DNA from: Rhizopus arrhizus
Lineage: Eukaryota > Mucoromycota > Mucoromycetes > Mucorales > Rhizopodaceae
Assembly: GCA_024220505.1 (NCBI GenBank)
Contig: JAKZZE010000001.1
Span: 3,038,001 to 3,102,000 of the forward strand
Direction: 5' to 3'
DNA length: 64,000 nt
Shown one piece after another: positions 55,287 through 64,000 of the stretch. The number at the start of each line of letters is the position of its first letter. Within the stretch, counting starts at the first letter, position 1. The position numbers and the translations under genes are program-made. Under the pieces are notes generated by a model. That model had not been told where the DNA came from and did not search any database. It was given only the letters and a program-made list of their open reading frames with translations.

Positions 55287-56367
55287 GTAGGATAGAAATA
55301 GAAAGAAAAAGCGAGAAGGAAATTAAGGGCGTGTCTTTATATTTTATTGGACACATCATATGACCGCAGGGGGGTGGCATTGGGGTGGCACTGTTTCAAC
55401 AACGCTTCTTACGACATCAAAAAGTTCCCAAATTTAGAAATTTCGTAAAGAAGGAATAACACGTTATATAATCCAACAAGAGTTAAAGCTTATACATTTG
55501 ATCCTTCTTGTGCTACTGTTTTGAGTAAGAAACCTGTGATTGAAATGACTTGCTGACATGATAATTATGTATGTAGTAGTAGTCAAAGAAAAAATTATCC
55601 TTTTGATTTGCTCAAAAATCGAAACGCATAAAAGGGGGATTATAGTTTCTCAACTAATTCAGGCTTAATGTTTAACTGGGTCACTAATATATTGGCATTT
55701 GTTATAAAGAATCAATTGCAGTAAAATAGAACACACTAGTAGGCAACCAGTCAAGAAAATAAATATAAACTTGATAATATTTTAAGCAAACTACATATAT
55801 CGTATCATTTTGTTTGTAGTTGAGGCAAACTTTAGAGGAGCGATCCCGCGATTGACGACTGTAAAAGTCTATCGTCTAGAAATGCTGTAAACCCAAAAGA
55901 GAATGAATGATTGCTATTCCGCCAAAAGTGAACACTATTCAGATTAAGGAACCGAAGGTCAAAGTTGATCAAGATTAAAGCATGCGTTTCACCAAAGCAG
56001 AAGAATTTATTATATGAATACAAGTCAGAGTATGTATTATACAACAAGTGTTCGTTTACAAAAAAATAAAAAAATAAATAAAAGTCGTTTGAACTCAAAT
56101 GTGAAGGGTGTGCACAGTTTTCTTTTTCATCACTTGTGGTAAACAAGCAATTATTTAAATCATTCTTTAACAGTTGGCATAAAGCAGACACAAACTATCT
56201 TATCTATAATAATGCTTCAAAATATCTATAGATTCTATTTCACGATAAATTAACAAAAAAAAGCATAATTTCATTTGCATGTGTATGTTTTAATTGCAAT
56301 GATACTGAAATAAAAAGATATTGTAATAATTTGAAACAATCAGTTTTTAATCTATCAAAAAAAAAAT
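55287..56367. other. Intergenic with G-rich element
   Basis: Left part is the promoter of the transporter gene. At about 55369-55391 GGGGTGGCATT and GGGGTGGCACT stand in tandem, a possible C2H2 zinc-finger (Mig1/CreA- or stress-type) site. The rest, to the 3' end of the eIF3e gene, shows no gene. Confidence 0.45.
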
Positions 56368-57989
56368 CTAAGCTGCAATTTCGCTAGTATTATTTTGTAC
56401 TGCTTGAACTTCGCGCTTCTTGATAGTGGTTGCAAGCACTTGTGATCGGAAAGAAAGTGTCTTTGTGCGTTCAATAACTTGTTGATATACAGATGTGATG
56501 GGTGTATTCATAATGACAGTGTTCTATAAACAAGTTAGTTAAGTTTCAGACTCGCATATAAAATTCTAACCTCTTCAAAATCAATCTTCGCATCAACGCG
56601 AGTATCTCTGATCAAATTGACAATCCACTTTTCACCTTCTTCTTGACTCAAGTTCAATCTTTGTGACATTTCCCTATATAAAAACAATAAATTTCTTCTC
56701 GTCTTTTTATTTCTGAATGGCGCTTACTTGATATCAATCTTTTGATGAATTCTGCAATATGTCTCGGAAATGTATTGTCTAGCGCTTTCCATAAAATCCT
56801 CTTGAGTGGCAGCCAAAAAGAAATCATTCATCAACACGCCTTCACACTCCTTCAACTTTTTCTGTGCGCCTTCAAAATCAAAACGCACAAAAAGTGCTTC
56901 AACAAATTCAGTCACAGGATCTTTGTATTCATATGCCTCTTGTTCAATAACTTTGACCAATTCCTTCATTTGGTGCTTTCTGCGTTTGTTGGTAACAACA
57001 GCTGTAGCAAGATAACGTAAAATCCAAGGACAGGATGTTTGAATAGTGTTGATGTATTGAGGAGTAAGAAACATGTCAACAATCCCATCACGTCCCTTAG
57101 GGTGATTGAAGAAAACAAAGAGAGACCAATGAAGAAGCCAGGTACGTTGTTGAAGTTGTTGAAGGGGTGATGCAAAGCTCTACAAATATTCAGTTTTTGG
57201 TGTCATCCCTAAAAACAATGCATTTTACCTTTTGATCAATAGCTTCTCTTAATTTTTGCATTTCTTCTAAAGCACCATCCCAATTTCCAGTTAAAATTTC
57301 AGCTGCCATCTTTCCCCAAGTAGCAGAAAGAGAACGCTCGGTATCAGTAGACTATGTAAAAAATCAAAATGTAAGTGAGAATGTGTGTACTGAGCAAGAT
57401 GTATACATACTAAAACACGGTAATGATACAAATAATCAGCAGCTCCTCCATAATCACCACAGTTGTATTGGAATTGACCAAATTCATACAAAATATTGAT
57501 AGAGTCATCAGTAAACTATACAATTGAGTTAGAGATGGATGAATCGTCCATGACAGATGTCTTACTTGGTAGTTGTCTCTCAAATATTGAAGGTTTTCTG
57601 CTTTATCTTGACAAAGAGCGGCAATGACCTCGGGCTTCTCAAGCACTTGCATGACTTTTTGAGCCTTGGTTCTTAATTCTTCCATTTGAGATAAAACTTT
57701 TTCTCTTTTTTCGGAAAACTCTGCATGGAATACGTTAATGCACGTGTATCTGGACAATTTACTTTTTATATAATTTACCCTTGGGACCTTCTTCAGTTTT
57801 ATTCAATCTCTTGTAAAGCGAAAGTACAAAGTCAACCATATGAGAGTTTTGGAATAAATTATATTTTGCTTGAAGCAAATCCTCTGCAACATAAACTTCC
57901 TTTAATTCCAAAAACTCTAAAAGAGGATAAACAAGATGACGATCCAAAAATGGGATCATTTTCATTGTTAAATCATGGGTGGCAGCCAT
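56368..57989 (-). CDS. EIF3E: Translation initiation factor eIF3 subunit e (INT6)
   Basis: PCI-domain subunit of the eIF3 complex that holds the 40S ribosome during initiation. Exons, minus strand: 57989-57779, 57720-57566, 57515-57411, 57351-57229, 57179-56728, 56673-56571, 56523-56368; 434 residues in phase, a normal eIF3e length. The N-terminus [20 protein letters not shown] continues with [12 protein letters not shown]. The TPR-like helical part includes [20 protein letters not shown] and [16 protein letters not shown]. The PCI/winged-helix part contains [15 protein letters not shown] and [18 protein letters not shown] blocks, then [20 protein letters not shown] and VDARIDFEENTVIM. No anomaly seen. 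Confidence 0.95.
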
Positions 57990-58204
57990 CTTTACTAACT
58001 TAACAAAACAGTTGGTTTATTGCAAGAAAAAGAAAAAAGTTTTGGAAGGCTTGTTCTCAGCGGCGACTCAACAGACAACGGTCACGATTTTATTTTCTGC
58101 ATTTCCAACAGACATTAGCTAAGTTTTTTTTTTATGGATGAAAATTTTAATATTTACTAAAACTCATCAAAGAGTATAAAGGTTAAGAATGATAGTGTAA
58201 GATA

Positions 58205-58330
58205 CATTAGCAAATGTTTAGTGAATTTTTCAAAATGTTCAATTTCAAATTTTGGAAAAATATGACTTAGTTTTTTGAAAAGATCTGCGTTAGTTTTTGT
58301 AAAAGTGTTTTGCCTATTTGTAAAAACAAA
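58205..58330 (+). repeat. Inverted repeat, left copy
   Basis: Starts ATTAGCAAATGTTTAGTGAA and ends near GTGTTTTGCCTATTTGTAAA. The reverse complement of 61306-61402 matches over about 100 bp with one ~25-bp insertion here (near TATGACTTAGTTTTTTG). Shared words include AAATTTTGGAAAAAT, TCTGCGTTAGTTTT and GTAAAAGTGTTTTGC. Confidence 0.8.
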
Positions 58331-61305
58331 ATATATTATATCAGTCAAATTTTGAAATGGTATAACCCTTCTTAGCATTTTATAAGCTTTTGGTAGTCGT
58401 TAAATATGCTGCTTTTTTTTTTTATCTTGGCATAGTGCATATTTTCAAATCCACCATGTGTCCAGTCTTAATATAGCTGATGTTTTTGAGTTTCATTGAC
58501 AAATATAACATGAATACAACTTTACCTGTCTTTGTACCCATGCTACAGTCAGTATGTCCCTTTAATGAAGTACTGAACAAGAATGCCTACGAAGGAAACA
58601 AAATATTAGCAATAATGCATACTATATGTTCATGATTGTAGAATATACTTTTGAAATGATTTCGAAGCGGTAACATCACATTAGATATTGACCGAAATTA
58701 GTCTATTGATAAATTATTTGGTAAGAGATCAATGTACATAATTTACAGCAATAGACCATGCACACCACAAATTTATTCCATAGAACCAATACTAAGGCAT
58801 ATCAAGTGTTTGAAAGCTTAGAGAATCAAACATACCAAACAGTTTTTGTTCCAGAGAAACCATTGATCCAAATGCTATCATCGGCGATTCTTGGTACCGA
58901 GTACACAAGATTTGTCGCAAGAACAACAAAAATTCTTTCCTCTTACAATATTCGGTATAATTGGAAACAACAGCATTAATCAATCCCACTACAGAGCATA
59001 TAGTTACAGATGCTTTGTAGATTATCATTGCCACCGCTTTGTCGACTCCGAAAGCACTCATAAGTAGATACGACTGTTTTGTTCAACTGGAACCTTGGCT
59101 AAACTGAAGTATGATAGAGACATCTAAAACATGAAAATAAAAGGTAACATGCAAATGTTATACAGAACCAGAAATTCTTTTAAAAAGAGGCAAGCTATTA
59201 CATCTGAAGCTGAAGAGAGAACAAAGGAGGGGATTTTTTTTTGAGAAAGTAAAATATGGTGAAAAATGTCATTTGCTGAAGGTATAATTGATCAAGGATC
59301 AGTGAAAACGTTTGTCTTGAAAATATAGCTTTATAGCTGACCTTAAAACTATAAAAGGCGGAAGGCATTGAAATTTTACATTTTGGTTGGCATGCATTGA
59401 GGGATTTCATTGCTATGGTTGCCGAAAGGAAGGCAAAAGGCATGGTACTAGCTCTTCGAGTCGCGTTTTATTCCTTTAAAATTGTTTTAAAATAAAAAAT
59501 GCATGGCAATATATGTACTTTGTCCTTTTTCAGGCCAAAGTATTACAATTTTTTTCTGTTTTTTTTTGTGGGAAGACGATTAAATTGCAAAGTTCAACAA
59601 GTTACAAGTAGTCGATCCATCTTAGATACTATGGGGCCGGGAGTACTACATCTTTTGATTATCTTTTGCCAGCCTCGGCATTTAGGTTCTTTATGTACAT
59701 GCTTCTTACCATAAAAATGTTGTTAGTTTTACACCCATCCATGCCTTTTATTATATTCTAATAACTCTATATAAATCAAAGACAAATTGTATTTGTGAAC
59801 AATTGGCAAATATTCAATAACTTTAAATTTTATATTTAATTGACTTTTTAGATGACAACTTTGATAGATAATGGTTAATGTATGTATCCTTAATACCAAT
59901 AGACTTATTTCAATTATAAAAGATTAATATCGATTAATTGAGTTTTAAACATAATCAATGTCAATATATCCTGAAATGAAGGAAATCAAAATATTGGAAA
60001 ATGAATATAAAGAGGTATCGATGGATGAACGAAATATCATTGACTTTATATTTAACTAACACTTACTATTCAATCTTAACTTTCTATTAAAAAAAATCCC
60101 TGTTAGTTACACGACCCCAGAATTTGACAACTTCTTCCGAGAACAGAACTGTTTGTTATTTAATCATTATGGACACTTGACGGAATATAAATCTACAGAA
60201 GCAAAAGAACCAAGGCTAGCAACATAGCCATTGCATCTAAAACAGTTCTAGGCAAGCACATGCTTATACAGTCTTCATTGTAGAATCGACAATTTTGATA
60301 CCTGATCTTGTATGTTTCTCCTATGTTTTCTTCATATGTCAATAGTACAATGATATATTGATTCACCAAACACTTTACAAAGAGCAGATATTTCAGTCTG
60401 GTTGCAATCAGTCATTATCTTTTTGACTGAAAGATTACTACCAGCAAGATTGTATTTTTAACCCACTGTAAGTTTTATAAATACAAATGAATATTCGTGA
60501 AAAACTTTGACTGCGCTTCAGTATTATTAAATGATAAATCAATAGTTGAATTCAAACCAAACTAATAAGACTTGCATCAAAATACATATTGAATAATATA
60601 AACTCTCATTAAACACCTAGCAATTGTTTGTATATTATGATTTAATTTAATGAAACAAGGCAGTAACTTCAAAGCTTCATTTTTTGTTTTTGGTTCAACT
60701 GAAATATTGTTCTCGCAAATAGTAAGTATTTCATACATGTATTTATTATTACAGTATTATTATTTCATTAGATAATTTTCTTTTTAAGCGATTAGGTTGT
60801 TTGCTTCATGCTCAAATATATACGTTATGAATTCAACAATTTTTTCTCTTGTTCTTTTCTTAGAAACTTTCATGGAGACTGTAGTAGAATTCTACAAAAC
60901 GGCCGCATTTTTAACTTAGGGTGAAATCTAGTTAAAAAGTATGGGAAAAGCTATTTCACTAGTTATTCTTTATGTTTTGTTTTATTTGCAAAAAATCATA
61001 ATTATTTTAACAATCAAATATAAATATATACACATGTATATAATTTTGGTTGATAACATGTTTGGAGTTGATTAAATTCTCAAAAAGTAAATATTAATAT
61101 ATTCGCTATACAATTCAATTGGCGAAATACTACATACTATTATGTAGATCTACATATAATTTAATACAAACATCTGTTCTTCATTTTAATGATATACTTC
61201 CATATACTCACACTATTAATCTTTAATAATGATTGGTTGCTATACAGTGATTATATTTGAAGCATAGCATGATCAATTAAATTTGACATTGGTTGTTAAA
61301 TAAAG

Positions 61306-61402
61306 TTTGTTTTTATAAGCAAAACACTTTTACCAAAACTAACGCAGATTTTTCCAAAATTTGAGGTTGAACATTTGAAAAATTCACTGAATTTTTGCTA
61401 AT
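61306..61402 (-). repeat. Inverted repeat, right copy
   Basis: Mirror of 58205-58330; the outer ends of both copies read ATTAGCAAA. Could be terminal repeats of a 3.2-kb non-autonomous element or two dispersed MITE-like copies. Confidence 0.8.
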
Positions 61403-61459
61403 ATCTGCTGAAATCCAATATTCACATGCATTTTATTGTTAAAAGTTTATTCCAGCCAA

Positions 61460-62427
61460 TCACATATTTCTTAATGCATTTAACATTTTAGATCTGACAT
61501 CATTGGATAACTTGTCTATGCCTTCAGAGGTCTCTTGCACGTCTTCTGTTGAAATTGGAGGTAAAACTAAGCAATGATCAATTAGGAAGAGAGAAGAAGA
61601 AGAAATATTGAGAGTCTACCTTTAATTTTTATATTACCGTGACCAAATCTTTTAGATTTTTGATCATAGAGATGATTATAATTTTGAACCACAATAGGTA
61701 TAATAGGAACATTGGCTTGTGCAGCCATGTAAAATGCGCCCTTTTTAAAAGGTAATAAATTAAGTTCTGGTGTATTGGCTCGTGTGCCTTCGGGGTACAC
61801 CCATATGCTCGTTTTGTTCTTTTTCATATCGGCTGCTGCCTTGCGAGCATTCTTAACAGCCGTTTCTCTATTCGTACGATCCAAAAAGACAGCCTTGCTT
61901 AAATACACTATAGATGCACATGGTTAGAATCTTTTAACATCTCAATATATATGCGCATTACTGAACCAGCCCAAAACAGGAACAAATTTGATCGATTTTT
62001 TAGCTACCACAGAAGTTGATTTGGGGAATACATTAGCCATAAAGAAGATGTCAAGAATAGATTGATGATTGCAAATATAAATGGCTTGTCCACCATCTTT
62101 TCTGATATGTTCTTTTCCCTCAATAGTACAAGTGATACCGAGCATGCTTGAGAAAATAGTCTTATATACTCTGGAAACTGTCCAATTGATGAGATGTCTC
62201 TTTCCAAAGATTGGTAAAATGATAGAAGCAATTACACCATAACATGCCGAGACAGATAAACAAAGCATTGAAACAACAGTTCGGTAGTAATAACCTCCTC
62301 TTGTCTTGAATAAAGCTTGAAGTACAATAGGTGATATAATCCATGGAATAACCTTGGAAACTGAAACGACTATATCCTTGGGTTAAGAAACAATGAAGAA
62401 ACAAAATTGGTACTTACCGGCTTTCAT
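61460..62427 (-). CDS. 1-acyl-sn-glycerol-3-phosphate acyltransferase
   Basis: Makes phosphatidic acid from lysophosphatidic acid in the ER membrane (Slc1/AGPAT family). Exons 62427-62418 (10 nt), 62369-61962, 61907-61620 and 61566-61460 give 270 residues in phase. Two N-terminal hydrophobic segments are followed by the PlsC domain: motif I NHQSILD (His and Asp catalytic), motif II VFLDRTNRETA, motif III YPEGTRANTP, motif IV NVPIIPIVV. The C-terminus LPPISTEDVQETSEGIDKL is also family-typical. The first coding exon is only ATG AAA GCC G. A T-tract of about 27 residues lies just upstream of the start (62440-62465). Confidence 0.93.
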
Positions 62428-62623
62428 TTCGAGTTCCTTTTTTTTTTTTTTTTTTTTTTTTTTTTCCCCTTGAGATAAAAGATTAGTAAAAAAAAAAAAA
62501 GTACGCCAGGTGTTTTTTAAAGTTATCTCGGCCAATCATTTGAAGTTTTTTGTTTCTGGGTTTAAATAAAGTGTCGCGAAAAAGAAAAAAAAGTCCATGC
62601 AATTAAGAACATTTGTCTTTTGT

Positions 62624-63435
62624 ATGTTTAAAAATACATTTCAAGTACTATTAAAAAGAAAAGATAGAAAAAAAAAACATTTTATTCATGAAATATTACT
62701 TTAGTCTGGATTTCTTTCCATTTTATATAGCTTAGGGTAAGCAAGCAGAAAAGGCTTATTTTCTTGTTATTAATACTTTAAAAGCAATGAACCATTGCAA
62801 CTGTGGTCGTGTCATTTACCAGAAAAGACTGAAGAAGGAGAAAATGAGGACGCACATATTGAAAGAGTAGTTGATGATCATATCAGTTCTACAGTAATTG
62901 AGCTTGCTTCTTCGAATTTATCCAACACATACATCACTTGTCCAGCACAAATGAACAAAACATTAGGCATAAAGCTACCATTTATTGTATTGGTTGTTAA
63001 GAGTTTAAACAAATATTTCTCTTTTGAGGTTGAATTATTAGATGACACGGACGAAAAGAGAAGAATCAGAGCTTCTAATTTTCAAGTAATTCAGTATGGA
63101 TAGCATTTAACGTACACAAATTAACCATGAGAATAGATTTCTACACGGGTTAAACCCTATATGGCTACTATGCCCATGCGTTTGGAGCTTGGCTGGAACC
63201 AAGTGATTATTAACTTGAGCGATTACGTGAAAAAGGCTTTTGGTACAAATTACAGTGAAACAAGTCGAGTTACTATCCATGCCAATTGCAGAATACGAAG
63301 AATTTATTTTACAGATCGATTGTATAATGAAGAAGAATTACCGGCAGAATTTAAACTGTTTTTACCCGTAAATATTCTAAATGTTTATGCATGTTCTTTC
63401 TAATGATTTCTCTATTTTAGATTGATAAAGCATAA
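62624..63435 (+). CDS. CFAP20: CFAP20 (Bug22/GTL3) homologue
   Basis: Exons 62624-62644, 62705-62736, 62785-63085, 63137-63367 and 63421-63435 give 199 residues in phase. The start [18 protein letters not shown] is almost the animal CFAP20 N-terminus. [82 protein letters not shown] and [20 protein letters not shown] cover the whole domain. In flagellates the protein is an axonemal inner-junction component; homologues also exist in plants without flagella and a nuclear role is reported in animals. A window-specific acidic insertion ([14 protein letters not shown]) lies near residue 30. Terminal exon codes only IDKA and stop. Confidence 0.95.
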
Positions 63436-63437
63436 AG

Positions 63438-63991
63438 CTACTCCTTTTTAAAGAAGTCTGGAAAAAAGAATTCAATTTCTTTTCGTGCAGATTCATCAGA
63501 ATCTTTTAAAAACCATTGTCAATAATTAACGTAAAAGTCTTTTTTTGCTTATTTTTTTTTTTACCTGAACCGTGAAATGAGTTTCTTGTGTCTGTCAATC
63601 CATATAATGCTCTTAATGTATTTGGTTGATTTACTCTTGCTCTAATAATGCTATAAGAATCAAGTTGCTTGTTCATTTCATAAATCTACCTAACAGGATG
63701 AGTGGGGCCTATTAAACTACGCCATTCCTTAATTGCATTAGGGGCAGTTAATATTAAGGCTTGAAAAGGACCACTTGTCATATATCCACATAATCGATGA
63801 TAAAAAAATTTACCCTTGTGCTCTGCATAAAACTTTCCGGCCTGTTCTTCAGTCCAGAGAACATTGTTTTCTTTGATAATTTCTAAACCTTGATTAATAA
63901 TGGCTTCTTTTATTTTTGGTGGTAAGGCAGCGTTAGCACAAATATCAGGTTTTAAAAGAGCCAAAGTTAACTGTTTTGTTACTTGAAGCAT
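63438..63991 (-). CDS. NME6: Nucleoside diphosphate kinase, NME6 type
   Basis: Transfers phosphate between nucleoside tri- and diphosphates; NME6 members are mostly mitochondrial. Exons 63991-63690, 63650-63565 and 63502-63438 give 150 residues in phase. QLTLALLKPDICANAALPP opens the fold. YAEHKGKFFYHRLCGYMTSG and ALILTAPNAIKEWRSLIGP follow. The active-site region is ALYGLTDTRNSFHGS then DSDESARKEI, with catalytic His in Asn-x-x-His-Gly-Ser-Asp. The end is EFFFPDFFKKE. These features and the short length fit NME6 rather than the NME1/2 group. ATG lies only 9 bp from the window edge, so the promoter is outside. Its stop is 2 bp from that of CFAP20. Confidence 0.92.
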
Positions 63992-64000
63992 AATTATAAA

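Larger units (their letters stand above)
57990..61459. other. 3.4-kb gene-free stretch bounded by inverted repeats
   Basis: Very AT-rich. Frames of 60-90 codons exist but look random. The notable structure is a ~100-125 bp sequence at 58205-58330 that returns inverted at 61306-61402, described separately. The promoter of eIF3e is at the left end. No RNA gene seen. Confidence 0.5.

Noticed and set aside
58792..59061. 89-codon minus-strand frame as a gene
   Set aside because: No family resemblance, no splice partners, no leader or poly(A) context; frames of this size are expected by chance.
1..64000. CRISPR arrays, operons, ribosome binding sites
   Set aside because: Spliceosomal introns and poly(A) signals show eukaryotic DNA; no regularly spaced repeats were seen.

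Overview
The window looks like nuclear DNA of an early-diverging fungus, most likely Mucoromycota (Mucorales-like). It is AT-rich. Its genes carry many short introns (about 36-100 nt) with GTAAGT-type donors and YAG acceptors, and homopolymer A/T runs are frequent. The repeats are LINEs with a C-terminal zf-RVT finger, a DIRS-type tyrosine-recombinase retrotransposon and a Fanzor-bearing Tc1/mariner-like element, a mix typical of that phylum. I reconstructed exon structures by reading phases across junctions; most genes close exactly in frame.

Layout. 1-3395: a zinc-knuckle LINE ORF1 (minus, runs off the left edge) next to a 5'-truncated LINE with poly(A) and an 18-bp target-site duplication. 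3645-6252: MRD1 (five RRMs, pre-rRNA processing). 6345-8400: two decayed LINE remnants. 9333-11584: a TBC-domain Rab GAP. 12666-12917: a small CXXC protein. 13339-17075: a LisH/poly-Q/WD40 protein like the co-repressor LEUNIG. 20083-20540: a Ser-rich GPI-type wall protein. 21603-22684: a trans-2-enoyl-CoA reductase-like protein. 23345-26347: two LINE copies in inverted orientation around a truncated gene. 26527-27213: Y14/RBM8A. 28553-30217: an orphan seven-helix membrane protein.

30853-36002 is the most interesting block: a 5.15-kb TA-flanked element with terminal inverted repeats, carrying a decayed DDE (IS630/Tc1-like) transposase and a decayed Fanzor (eukaryotic TnpB relative, RNA-guided nuclease family). 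A degenerate DIRS-like retrotransposon (minus, 36772-40115) follows.

40923-46407: MED13 (Mediator kinase module). 46906-48877: a second young LINE insertion. The right third is gene-dense: SNAPC3, SETD4-like methyltransferase, SRPRB, an SLC45/sucrose-type transporter and eIF3e, then a gene-empty 3.4-kb stretch bounded by inverted repeats, then 1-acylglycerol-3-phosphate acyltransferase, CFAP20 and NME6. Three convergent pairs have stop codons only 2, 14 and 28 bp apart, so their 3' ends must interlock.

The genes do not form a pathway. They cover rRNA processing, translation initiation, RNA polymerase II/III transcription, ER targeting, lipid synthesis, vesicle traffic and transport, as expected for eukaryotic core genes separated by repeat islands.
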